From contig JACNFQ010000053.1 of NCBI GenBank assembly GCA_014384545.1, positions 1 through 55,163 of the forward strand: 55,163 nucleotides of DNA. The letters run 5' to 3'. This document shows, piece by piece, positions 9,240 to 17,944 of the stretch. Made by a program: the position numbers and the translations under genes. Origin of the DNA: a bacterium. Its GTDB lineage: Bacteria; UBP7; UBA6624. Every line of letters begins with the position of its first letter. The first letter of the stretch is position 1. Below the pieces are notes generated by a model, which was not told where the DNA came from, ran no database searches, and saw only the letters and a program-made list of their open reading frames with translations.

Positions 9240-9298
9240 CTAGGGTTTCATCATCCCCAAGGAGTAACGAGGGATACTCTAGGGTGTTATCATTCCCC
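9240..9298 (+). repeat. Two imperfect direct repeats CTAGGGTkTyATCATyCCC, 39 bp apart, upstream of the regulator
   Basis: ctagggtttcatcatcccc (9240-9258) and ctagggtgttatcattcccc (9279-9298); second copy abuts the ATG at 9300. Confidence 0.65.
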
Positions 9299-9299
9299 T

Positions 9300-9998
9300 A
9301 TGATAAAACCTCGCGTTGCCACCCTTGGCTTCTCTATTCGACAGATACGGAGGTTGCGCACATTGCTGGTGGGGGCAGAGATTCTGACTGCCAGTCCGGG
9401 GCTGTGGGAACCCACGCCCCAGATTCTTCAACTCAAGCCAGACCTTGTCCTTATCTCCTGCGAAGGGGAATCTGAGGTTCGTGTTTGTGAGGCTTGTAAG
9501 GATATCAAACAGTCTGGTATCCCTGTTCTTATTGTCCAATCCGATACACTTCTAGAAAAGAGGCTAAAAACCCTCAGTCTCTCATCCGCCTCCATGGACA
9601 TAACCCACACCGAAGAGATGTTGAAGGCGTGGGTTGCCCTGCGCAGACGAATGCCCGCTAAACTGGGCAATGTCACAATCGACCCTGATGGAAGACGGTT
9701 ATGTGGACCCGAAGGGGATATAAGCTTGACGCCCACCGAGTTCCAAGTCTTAGACATGATTGTCGCCGCGGAAGGGCATTTGGTAGATAGACAACAGATT
9801 CTTGAAGGTGTATGGGGCATCCAAAGTGAGGGCTCTACGGGGCATGTGAAACATGTGGTGTGGATGTTACGAAACCGCCTCCTTTCAGCAGGGGGGACTG
9901 GGAAAGAGCTTCAGACAGTTCGTGGACATGGTTACCGTGTTGCCGAAGCGTTTCTTCCCCAAACAACGAGCCTTCAGCCCTCTGCCTCTTCGTCATAG
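9300..9998 (+). CDS. OmpR/PhoB-type winged-helix transcriptional regulator with degenerate receiver domain
   Basis: C-terminal 'LTPTEFQVLDMIVAAEGHLVDRQQILEGVWG...VKHVVWMLRNRLL...LQTVRGHGYRV'; N-terminal receiver-like fold without the phospho-Asp. Confidence 0.82.
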   Translation: MIKPRVATLGFSIRQIRRLRTLLVGAEILTASPGLWEPTPQILQLKPDLVLISCEGESEVRVCEACKDIKQSGIPVLIVQSDTLLEKRLKTLSLSSASMDITHTEEMLKAWVALRRRMPAKLGNVTIDPDGRRLCGPEGDISLTPTEFQVLDMIVAAEGHLVDRQQILEGVWGIQSEGSTGHVKHVVWMLRNRLLSAGGTGKELQTVRGHGYRVAEAFLPQTTSLQPSASSS

Positions 9999-10075
9999 GT
10001 CTCAAAGAGGTCTAGAAATAGCTTTTCTGATCATAAGGACAGAGGAATCCGATAGATTACACCTATGAAGGAAGA

Positions 10076-11167
10076 ATGATTGAATTGAAAAACCACACTT
10101 TGCCCGAGGGGGCTTTTGAAGGTGTCCGTTACGAACTTAGATCCGTATTGGATCAAGCAGGAAACCGGGTCCCTCACCTCCATAACGCTTGGATCGTTCT
10201 GGACAATCCTGACCAGTACAACAGTTACACCACAGAAATGGTCAAAGAGGTCATCCTTTCATTCCGCCGGGCTTCGTCCGACAGGAGCGTTGTCGCCGTC
10301 GTCTTTACAGGGGTGGGGCACCAGGCCTTCTGTACGGGTGGAAACACCAAAGAGTATGCCGAGTATTACGCCGGAAACCCCCAAGAATACCGCCAATATA
10401 TGCGCCTTTTCAACGATATGGTTTCGGCGATTCTTGGGTGCGACAAGCCCGTCATATGTCGGGTAAATGGAATGCGTATTGGGGGTGGGCAAGAGATTGG
10501 GATGGCTTGTGATTTTTCGGTCGCCCACGATCTAGCTCGGTTTGGTCAGGCAGGTCCGAAACATGGCTCGGCTGCCATCGGGGGTGCTACCGACTTCTTG
10601 CCCCTCTTGATTGGTGTAGAGCGCGCCTTAGAAAGTGGCACCCTTTGTGAAGTTTGGTCTGCCCACAAAGCCCATCGGCTGGGGATGCTAACCGAGATCG
10701 TTCCCGCCTTGAAAGTTAATGGCGACTTTGTTCCTAACCCTCTCGTTGAGACGGCTCAATACTTGGACGCCTTCGGTCGAATCATCCATGGCGAATCGAA
10801 GACGGGCGATGCTCTTCGCGAAGGAAAGGGTGTGCTTAAACAGGGGGAAGTTTCGCTTGAATTATTGGACGAAGCCGTCGACCGCCTATCTACAAAGTTT
10901 CTTATGACCTTCCCCGACTGCCTCACAAAATCGCTTGAAGAGTTGCGTAAGCCAAAGCTTGAATCGTGGAATAGAAACAAAGAGAGTTCTCGCGCTTGGT
11001 TGGCCTTGAACATGATGACAGAAGCGCGTGCGGGTTTTATCGCTTTCAATGAGGGCACACGGGAAACAGGAAGAGAAGTGGACTTTATTCTCCTACGCCA
11101 ACGGCTAGCAGAAGGCGCACCCTGGACCGAAGAGTTGCGGCAGGAGATTTCCCCCCAAGAGGGCTAA
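10076..11167 (+). CDS. oah: 6-oxocyclohex-1-ene-1-carbonyl-CoA hydrolase (Oah/BamA-like)
   Basis: Crotonase superfamily; 'NAWIVLDNPDQYNSYTTEMVKEVILSFRRASSDRSVVAVVFTGVGHQAFCTGGNTKEYAEYYAGNPQEYRQYMRLFNDMVSAILGCDKPVICRVNGMRIGGGQEIGMACDF' strongly resembles BamA. Confidence 0.88.
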   Translation: MIELKNHTLPEGAFEGVRYELRSVLDQAGNRVPHLHNAWIVLDNPDQYNSYTTEMVKEVILSFRRASSDRSVVAVVFTGVGHQAFCTGGNTKEYAEYYAGNPQEYRQYMRLFNDMVSAILGCDKPVICRVNGMRIGGGQEIGMACDFSVAHDLARFGQAGPKHGSAAIGGATDFLPLLIGVERALESGTLCEVWSAHKAHRLGMLTEIVPALKVNGDFVPNPLVETAQYLDAFGRIIHGESKTGDALREGKGVLKQGEVSLELLDEAVDRLSTKFLMTFPDCLTKSLEELRKPKLESWNRNKESSRAWLALNMMTEARAGFIAFNEGTRETGREVDFILLRQRLAEGAPWTEELRQEISPQEG

Positions 11168-11874
11168 TGGCTTTATTAGGCGAGGCACCAGTCGCCCTTG
11201 TGGTGGGGGGGAAGGGGGGGATTGGTTCGGCGATCGTAAAAGAGCTTTCTAGCAAGGGATGGGATGTGCTAACGATGGACATCCACCCCGAAGGGGATGA
11301 TTTGGAGATTAGGGTAGATTTGTCAGACGAAGCTGCCGTGGTGGATAGTTTTAACAGGTTTAGAATGAGGCGCGAGCGTCTGGATGGCTTGGTCTTTGCT
11401 GCTGGTATCTGGAGAGACCGTATTTCGTGGAAGCTAACTGCAGAGGATTGGGACACCGTTCAATCTGTCAACCTAAGAGGAGCCTTTCTGGCAACGAAAG
11501 AAGCGACCCCTCTCCTCAGAAAGAGTCCCCGGGGTCGCCTTCTCTTTGTGGGCTCTATCAATGGAGCAAGAGGTAAAGTGGGCCAAGCCGCTTACTGTGC
11601 CTCTAAGGCGGGATTAGAGGGATTGATGAAGACACTCGCTAGAGAACTGGGCAGGGATGGAATCACATCTAACCTTTTAGCTCCCGGCTTGATTGCGACC
11701 CCTCCTACCCTCTCTCTCCCTAGCGAAGTCTGGGAGAATGCAGAGAAAGAGCGTCTCCTTCCCCAAGCAGGCACCCCCGAAGATGTGGCAGCGATGGCGG
11801 GATTCCTCCTTTCCAAGGAAGGGGGGTTCATCACAGGTCAAGTCATTAATGTGGACGGGGGACAAGGGTTATGA
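11167..11874 (+). CDS. Short-chain dehydrogenase/reductase within the benzoyl-CoA cassette
   Basis: SDR glycine motif 'GGKGGIGSAIVKEL', catalytic 'YCASK', 'GQVINVDGG'; 1 nt overlap with oah. Confidence 0.88.
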   Translation: MALLGEAPVALVVGGKGGIGSAIVKELSSKGWDVLTMDIHPEGDDLEIRVDLSDEAAVVDSFNRFRMRRERLDGLVFAAGIWRDRISWKLTAEDWDTVQSVNLRGAFLATKEATPLLRKSPRGRLLFVGSINGARGKVGQAAYCASKAGLEGLMKTLARELGRDGITSNLLAPGLIATPPTLSLPSEVWENAEKERLLPQAGTPEDVAAMAGFLLSKEGGFITGQVINVDGGQGL

Positions 11875-12896
11875 CGATGCGAGCTGCTCTTTATCGGGGA
11901 GTGCCCCGAATGGAAGTAGAGGATTTGCCCGTGCCTTCCCCGAGTGCGGGAGAAGTTCTGGTCAAGGTTGCGGGTTGCGGAATCTGTCATACTGATCTTC
12001 ATTACCTTGATCATGGTGTCCCCACCTTCAAAAAACCTCCTTTGGTGTTGGGTCATGAGATTTCGGGGACGGTTGAATCCTGGGGAGAGGAGGTCTCGGA
12101 TTGGGAAGAAGGGGACAGGGTCCTATTACCAGCGGTCACATCTTGTGGGACTTGTTCCTATTGTGCATCGGGAAGAAGCAACATTTGTGCCCGTATGAAG
12201 ATGTTTGGGAATGATGTAGATGGTGGGTATGCCGAGTATGTCGTTGCCCCTGCCCGTGAAATCTATCCTCTACCCGACTCAATACCCTTGATAGAAGGCT
12301 CTGTAATTGCCGATGCCGTCAGTACACCGTGGCATGCAGTGAACAATCGAGCCAAGATCCAAAAAGGAGAAGAGGTCGTCGTTTATGGCGTAGGTGGTGT
12401 GGGTATCAATGTCGTCCAATGTGCTGTTGCCGCAGGGGCGCGTGTCACTGCCGTTGATATTGACGCCAGCAAGCTAGAGAAGGCGAAGGAACTGGGGGCG
12501 ACAGAGACAATCTGTGCCCCACAGGGCGAAAGTGCTCATAAAGAAGTCAAGAGGATTACGGGGGGGGGAGCCCATTGTGCGATTGAGGCGATTGGACGAG
12601 CAGATACGATTCAGTCCGCTTTTTCCTCTGTTAGGAGGGGAGGAAGATTGGTTGTTTTGGGATATACCCACGAGAAAGTCCCCCTCCCTATGGGCAAGCT
12701 CATGTATCACGAAATGTCTGTGGTGGGCACTTTGGGATGTGGTGGAGGCGACTACCCAGAGATTATTCGGGCGGTCGCCGAAGGAGAACTCGCTTTGGGA
12801 CCGATAGTCTCTGGGCAAATACCTTTGGAAAAAATCAATGAGGGCTTTGACCTGCTCCGAGCGGGAGAGGGGCTTCGATGGGTGGTAATACCATGA
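11871..12896 (+). CDS. had: Zn-dependent dehydrogenase, probable 6-hydroxycyclohex-1-ene-1-carbonyl-CoA dehydrogenase (Had/BamQ-like)
   Basis: MDR family 'GCGICHTDLHYLDHGVPTFKKPPLVLGHEISG', structural Zn 'CGTCSYCASGRSNIC', 'GVGGVGINVVQ'; context next to Oah and Dch. Confidence 0.83.
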   Translation: MTMRAALYRGVPRMEVEDLPVPSPSAGEVLVKVAGCGICHTDLHYLDHGVPTFKKPPLVLGHEISGTVESWGEEVSDWEEGDRVLLPAVTSCGTCSYCASGRSNICARMKMFGNDVDGGYAEYVVAPAREIYPLPDSIPLIEGSVIADAVSTPWHAVNNRAKIQKGEEVVVYGVGGVGINVVQCAVAAGARVTAVDIDASKLEKAKELGATETICAPQGESAHKEVKRITGGGAHCAIEAIGRADTIQSAFSSVRRGGRLVVLGYTHEKVPLPMGKLMYHEMSVVGTLGCGGGDYPEIIRAVAEGELALGPIVSGQIPLEKINEGFDLLRAGEGLRWVVIP

Positions 12897-13666
12897 CTGT
12901 AACGACAACTTGGAATCCTGAGGGGGTAGCGTGGCTTTCGCTAGATAGCCCCCCGGGGAATATTCTGGACTTAGAGATGATGGGGGATCTCTCTAATGCG
13001 ATGACCGAACTAGAAGAAGGTAAGCACCGACCTTATGCGGTCATTCTTCGGGGGGCTGGAGGGAACTTCTGCTACGGGGCAAGTGTAGAGGAGCATCTTC
13101 CTGACAAAGTGGAAGAGATGCTATTCCACTTTACTGAACTCTTGCGCCAAATGGTCGCTTTCCCTGCTGTCACCATCGCTGCTGTCTCTGGAAAAGCGTT
13201 GGGAGGTGGTTATGAACTCGCTTTGGGATGCGATAGGCTCATCCTTGACACGAATGCGGTTGTAGGACTTCCGGAGATTCGCTTGTGCGTTTTTCCTCCT
13301 GCTGGACTTGCCCTCCTTCCCCTAAGAGCGGGAGACGGAACCGTTGCGGATGCCGTTCTTGCGGGGCGTCTCATTGGTGCTGAAGAAGCTGTCCAAAAAC
13401 GGTTAGCTGATGTCTTGACAACTGATGTAGAAAAGGAGATTCTCCAATGGCTGGAGGGGGGGGTCTTGCATCATTCCCGTGCGAGTCTTCGTGTCGCGAT
13501 AGACAGAATGAGACGGCGGCGGCGTGATGTGCTGGAATCAGAACTCCCTAAACTCCACCGCATGTATCTCCACGAACTGACACAATTCCACGATGGAGAA
13601 GAGGGGATAAGGGCTTTCTGCGAGAAGAGAAAACCCGAGTGGGATCACATCGACTTCGTTAAGTAG
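12893..13666 (+). CDS. dch: Cyclohexa-1,5-diene-1-carbonyl-CoA hydratase (Dch/BamR-like)
   Basis: Crotonase fold with 'GAGGNFCYGASVEEHLPDKVEEMLFHFTELLRQM' characteristic of dienoyl-CoA hydratase; ATG at 12893 overlaps had stop by 4 nt. Confidence 0.85.
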   Translation: MTVTTTWNPEGVAWLSLDSPPGNILDLEMMGDLSNAMTELEEGKHRPYAVILRGAGGNFCYGASVEEHLPDKVEEMLFHFTELLRQMVAFPAVTIAAVSGKALGGGYELALGCDRLILDTNAVVGLPEIRLCVFPPAGLALLPLRAGDGTVADAVLAGRLIGAEEAVQKRLADVLTTDVEKEILQWLEGGVLHHSRASLRVAIDRMRRRRRDVLESELPKLHRMYLHELTQFHDGEEGIRAFCEKRKPEWDHIDFVK

Positions 13667-13668
13667 CG

Positions 13669-15699
13669 CTAGAAACCGAAAGCAGAACCGATACGGTACG
13701 CTAAGAATGCTGCACCTATGGCTAGACTTAAGGGCAGTGCCTGAGAGAGAAGGGTAAGCCCCCAAGACTTCGTTTCTTTATGGATAACGACTGTCGTATA
13801 TCCACATGGTAGATAGAGCATATAGAAAAGAAGATAACAGAATGCAGAAAGATCGCTCCAGTGTGCCTTCAAGAAGGCACCAAGCCCCCCCGCTTCCAGA
13901 GAAAACCCAGCTGCCAAATCCGTAGCCTGCCCATATGTCATCGCCAATGAAGCAGCCATCAGTTCCTTGGCGGGAATCGTATAGATGAGCGAACTTAACA
14001 TCGCCCCATCTAACCCAAAAGGGACGCCATATGGGTCTAAAGCGCCTACAAGCCTGCCTGTATATGTTTCGGTGAAAGGCACACCAGCGGGTAGGTTTGA
14101 CATGAACCAAAAGACCAAGCAAAAGGGCGCTGCAACAGCAGCAGCACGCCAAAGTACCCCCCACACTTTAGTCTTGAGTGCCCGGCCAATCACGCGCCCC
14201 CAATCGGGCTTTCTATAGGGGGGAAGTTCGATCAAGAAAGGTACTTTTCCTTCCCCTTTTAGCACGCCATTCAAGAACCAAGTAGCAAGAAAGACCATCA
14301 GCCACGAGATAGCTACGAGAGCCGCCATCATCATCCAAGCATGGCGACCAAAGAAGAGAGCCGAGAGGAATACCATACCACCCAATCGCCCATTGCACGG
14401 GTTTATGGCGTTGGTAAGTATCGCTACTGTGCGATCCCTTCCCCGCATTATTCTGGCGGAATAGATACCCGGAATATTGCACCCATACGCCATCATGCAT
14501 GTGAGACATTGCTTCCCTTGACCTCCTACAGATTTCATCACCTTATCCATCGTGAAAGCGATACGAGGGATCAAACCGGAATCTTCTAGGACGGCAAAGA
14601 GGACAAAGAAAATAGCCATCGTCGGTAACATGACGGCTATAACCGCCCCCACCCCATAAATAAGACCCTCTACGATCGGTCCCCTTACCCAAAAGGAGGT
14701 GTCGGAAAGGAGTGTTCTTGCACCCTCTGCTAGAGAATCAAAGAGGGACATCAGGAATCCACTAATGGGTGCTGCACCTGTGACTGTAACCCAAAAAATA
14801 AAAGCGAACACTGCCAAGACGATTGGGAATGCCAATAATGGATGTAGGACGAGGCGGTCGATCTTCTCCGTCTTTAGGTCTCTGCCCGTTCCTCCTGCCA
14901 TACGTTCCCAATAGCGCGCCCGTTCAATCTTGGCCAAAACGAGGCGGTTTTGCACATCGCCCAAACTAAGGGCAAGTTGCTTCCCCTTGACAATCGCTCT
15001 TTTCCCTCCTTGCTCCTCAATCCAAGATTGAGTTCCCTTATCCCCCTCCAATAGTCGCAATGCCAGCCAACGGGTAGACCTCCTCCCCACACCTTCCTCA
15101 TCTAAGACGCGTTCTAGCTCCAGAACAGCGACTTCTACCTCGGCTTCGTAGGGGGCAATCTGCGGGTTGGCAGGTGTGGCTATACGAGATGCTATCGCGC
15201 TCTTTAGCTCATCTAGACCCTCTCCTTTGGGGGCAACGACCCCCACCACGGGGAGCGCCAGCTCACGAGCCAAAACCTCTAGATTGGGGGGTATCCCTTG
15301 ACGACGAGCTTCGTCCATCATCGTGACAGCCAATAGGACGTTAGGGGTAATCTCTCTGACTTCTAACAGAAGACGCAACCCTCGCCGAAGGCGTGTCGCT
15401 TCGGCGACAACGATAACCACACTGGGTCTCTCATCCAATAGGTACGACCAAGCGATCTCTTCCTCAACCGAGCCACCTGTTAGTGCATAAGTTCCTGGAA
15501 GATCCACAACCGACATCTCTCCTTTGGGCAGCTGCACCCTGCCTTCGGCGCGGTCCACTGTCTTTCCGGGCCAGTTTCCCACATGGTGAGAGAGCCCTGT
15601 TAGAGCATTGAAAAGGGTCGTTTTGCCCGTATTCGGTTGCCCCACCAAAGCTAAGGGGCGCACTTTTTGAGACCCTTGAACGGTTGTAAGTCCCTTCAC
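13669..15699 (-). CDS. feoB: Ferrous iron transport protein B
   Basis: G-domain 'GQPNTGKTTLFNALTGLSHHVGNWPGKTVDRAEG...VVDLPGTYAL', followed by Gate/NFeoB membrane domain. Confidence 0.96.
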   Translation of the reverse strand: MKGLTTVQGSQKVRPLALVGQPNTGKTTLFNALTGLSHHVGNWPGKTVDRAEGRVQLPKGEMSVVDLPGTYALTGGSVEEEIAWSYLLDERPSVVIVVAEATRLRRGLRLLLEVREITPNVLLAVTMMDEARRQGIPPNLEVLARELALPVVGVVAPKGEGLDELKSAIASRIATPANPQIAPYEAEVEVAVLELERVLDEEGVGRRSTRWLALRLLEGDKGTQSWIEEQGGKRAIVKGKQLALSLGDVQNRLVLAKIERARYWERMAGGTGRDLKTEKIDRLVLHPLLAFPIVLAVFAFIFWVTVTGAAPISGFLMSLFDSLAEGARTLLSDTSFWVRGPIVEGLIYGVGAVIAVMLPTMAIFFVLFAVLEDSGLIPRIAFTMDKVMKSVGGQGKQCLTCMMAYGCNIPGIYSARIMRGRDRTVAILTNAINPCNGRLGGMVFLSALFFGRHAWMMMAALVAISWLMVFLATWFLNGVLKGEGKVPFLIELPPYRKPDWGRVIGRALKTKVWGVLWRAAAVAAPFCLVFWFMSNLPAGVPFTETYTGRLVGALDPYGVPFGLDGAMLSSLIYTIPAKELMAASLAMTYGQATDLAAGFSLEAGGLGAFLKAHWSDLSAFCYLLFYMLYLPCGYTTVVIHKETKSWGLTLLSQALPLSLAIGAAFLAYRIGSAFGF

Positions 15700-16619
15700 T
15701 TCGGTGCCAATGCAATCGCTTTCGCTTCTGATGCTCTTAAGGAGAGGCGCGTACCCCCCACTTCAAAGACCAAAGGATCCCCCATCGGTGCTTTGCGAAG
15801 AAACCGAATAGGCTCGCCCTGAATCGCACCCATGTCCGAAAGGCGCCTTACAAGCTCTGGATCCCCACTGACCCTTCCCAACACACCCTCTTCTCCAGGA
15901 GAGAGATGTAATAGTGTTCTTAGTTGGGCTGTCTCTACCCCCACCTTTGAGGCAGCTTCCACAGATAAGGTGTTTAAACCAGGAGCGCCCTCCACTCTAA
16001 GACCATATCCAGAACCATAAGGGTCAAGTGTTTCCACCTGAAACTTCGCGCCGGGAACCAAGCCGATCTCCTTCAAATGCCTAAGAAGACCACCGTCAAA
16101 GCCAGCCACTCGCCTTACGACACCTTTGTCACCTAGTGACAGAGAGCTTAGGGGAACCAAACTCTCGACCTCTATTTCTAACTCGGGTGTCGGAATAGGG
16201 CTTCCATGGGGGTCGTGTGTGGGATGGCCTAAATGGGCATCAATAGCGGCTTCCAATTCCTCACTGATGTGATGCTCTAGCCTCTCTGCTTCAGGGTGGG
16301 CTTCTTCCCATGAATAACCCAAAGCCTCGGTTAGGAAGAGCTCTAACAGACGATGATGGCGCAACATCTCTTTGGCTATGCGTAACCCGGGCTCTGTAAG
16401 TTGGGGCTTCCCCCGCTTCACTCTGACCAAAAGGCCCATCTCACTTAACTTGCCTACGCCTTGTGAAACCGCCGATGGGGTGATTCCTAGACGAACCCCC
16501 AATGCTGTCGTTCCCCCCTCATCGCCTGACATCTCCATTCTTAGGAGAGCTTTGAGTAAGTCCTCCATCGCTTCAGAGAGCCCCTCTCTTGATGCAGTCT
16601 TCTTGTTCTTAGGGGTCAT
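15696..16619 (-). CDS. DtxR/MntR-family metalloregulator fused to two FeoA/SH3-like domains
   Basis: N-terminal wHTH and dimerisation 'LRHHRLLELFLTEALGYSWEEAHPEAERLEHHIS'; two FeoA-like modules 'LGDKGVVRRVAGFDGGLLRHLKEIGLVPGAKF' and 'PGEEGVLGRVSGDPELVRRLSDMGAIQGEPIRFL'; overlaps feoB start. Confidence 0.87.
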   Translation of the reverse strand: MTPKNKKTASREGLSEAMEDLLKALLRMEMSGDEGGTTALGVRLGITPSAVSQGVGKLSEMGLLVRVKRGKPQLTEPGLRIAKEMLRHHRLLELFLTEALGYSWEEAHPEAERLEHHISEELEAAIDAHLGHPTHDPHGSPIPTPELEIEVESLVPLSSLSLGDKGVVRRVAGFDGGLLRHLKEIGLVPGAKFQVETLDPYGSGYGLRVEGAPGLNTLSVEAASKVGVETAQLRTLLHLSPGEEGVLGRVSGDPELVRRLSDMGAIQGEPIRFLRKAPMGDPLVFEVGGTRLSLRASEAKAIALAPK

Positions 16620-16629
16620 ATCCCCCTAT

Positions 16630-16643
16630 TTTAGCACACTAAA
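16630..16643 (-). promoter_or_regulatory. Candidate metalloregulator operator TTTAGTGTGCTAAA with AT-rich -10-like element
   Basis: Perfect 5 bp inverted arms TTTAG/CTAAA in the 24 bp gap upstream of the DtxR-FeoA gene, overlapping 'CTAAAAT'. Confidence 0.45.
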
Positions 16644-17846
16644 CTATAGAGTTGCAGTTGCTACAAACCGAAGCGTGAGTTGGACCTCTTCGTCCACGCC
16701 AGCCAAGATGGGGATGTTGGGAATCCGAAGGGCATAGTCTCTCCAAAGAACCGTCGTTTCGGCTATCCCATTGATGACTTGGGGGCTTCCCCAGATTGCT
16801 CTTACAAAGAAAATCTCGGGTCTTGAGATGCTCCCTATCCAGAGATCACCGGTGATCGTAAATGTGATTTCCTCACCCACCACGAACTGCACTGGCAATC
16901 CACCGATGTGGGTAGGTGTGAAACGAATCGTTGGGTATTGGTCTGTGTGAAGAATGCGCTCTTGAATCGCCTTGTTTCTCTTGTCCGCATCGGTAAGAAA
17001 AGCTCTTGCATCGATCTCTATTGCTGAAATGGTCGTTTTCTTAGGATGGGCAAAATCGACGGTGATCGTCCCCATGACTTCATCATTTGTCCCTACAACT
17101 ACCTTTCGTTGTCCTCGAAGGATTTCTTCTAGGGAAAAGACCGCTTCTGTGCCCCCAGCCAAAGTAAACTCAACTTGTCCACATCCCTCCCCCTGTGTCG
17201 AAAGATCCATCACGGCACCATAGGTATCTTCAACCTCTAGACCTTGAGCAAGTGCTAACTCTCTTTCTATGATTTCTGTCATCTCTTCTTCGTTCCTATA
17301 ACCAACAAACCTCTTTCCGTTGATAAAGAAATGGGGTGTTCCCGTTGCAGAGAGACATCTTCCCAATGACTCGTCCACCGCAGAATGCCCCTTTACTTTC
17401 TCCCCCTCCAAAGCCCGAGAGAAGGCGTTCACATCAAGGAGCAACTCGCCCGCCAAAGCGAGATAAGCCTCTCTGCCCCTAATCCCCTTGTCCTCAAAGA
17501 GGCGGTCATGGTAGGTCCAAAATGCACCTTGCTCACCTGCAGCCATTGCAGCCCAAAATGCTTCTCTAGAATCGGACTTCCCTCTGGGATTGCTCTTGAA
17601 AACCCATCTCACTTGATCCGGGTAGTTCTCAAGGATCGCTTGAATCACGGGGTGGGCACGGGCACACCACCCACAATTGAAATCACTAAACTCAACGATC
17701 GTCACCAAGGCGTTATTGCCCCCCAACACAGGGGATGCCCCTGTCGGAACCGCATACCGCTCAGCCCAATTCCACTCTGGAACCTCTCCTCCATACATGG
17801 GCGTACAAACCCCACAGAATAGAGCGACAAGTATCCCTTTTTTCAT
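16644..17846 (-). CDS. Exported DsbA-like thiol oxidoreductase fused to YceI-like lipocalin domain
   Basis: Signal peptide; 'VEFSDFNCGWCARAHPVIQAI...GTPHFFINGKRFVGY' (DsbA-like); C-terminal 'ITVDFAHPKKTTISAIEIDARAFLTDADKRNKAIQERILHTDQYPTIRFTPTHI' (YceI). Confidence 0.85.
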   Translation of the reverse strand: MKKGILVALFCGVCTPMYGGEVPEWNWAERYAVPTGASPVLGGNNALVTIVEFSDFNCGWCARAHPVIQAILENYPDQVRWVFKSNPRGKSDSREAFWAAMAAGEQGAFWTYHDRLFEDKGIRGREAYLALAGELLLDVNAFSRALEGEKVKGHSAVDESLGRCLSATGTPHFFINGKRFVGYRNEEEMTEIIERELALAQGLEVEDTYGAVMDLSTQGEGCGQVEFTLAGGTEAVFSLEEILRGQRKVVVGTNDEVMGTITVDFAHPKKTTISAIEIDARAFLTDADKRNKAIQERILHTDQYPTIRFTPTHIGGLPVQFVVGEEITFTITGDLWIGSISRPEIFFVRAIWGSPQVINGIAETTVLWRDYALRIPNIPILAGVDEEVQLTLRFVATATL

Positions 17847-17944
17847 AGGGTCAGTCTATGACAATTTGCATCCTTCTTTGGGTGGGTAGACCTTAGTATG
17901 AAGAGATTGAAGCGACAATCCTCCCTTTCCTCTACTGAATACTG

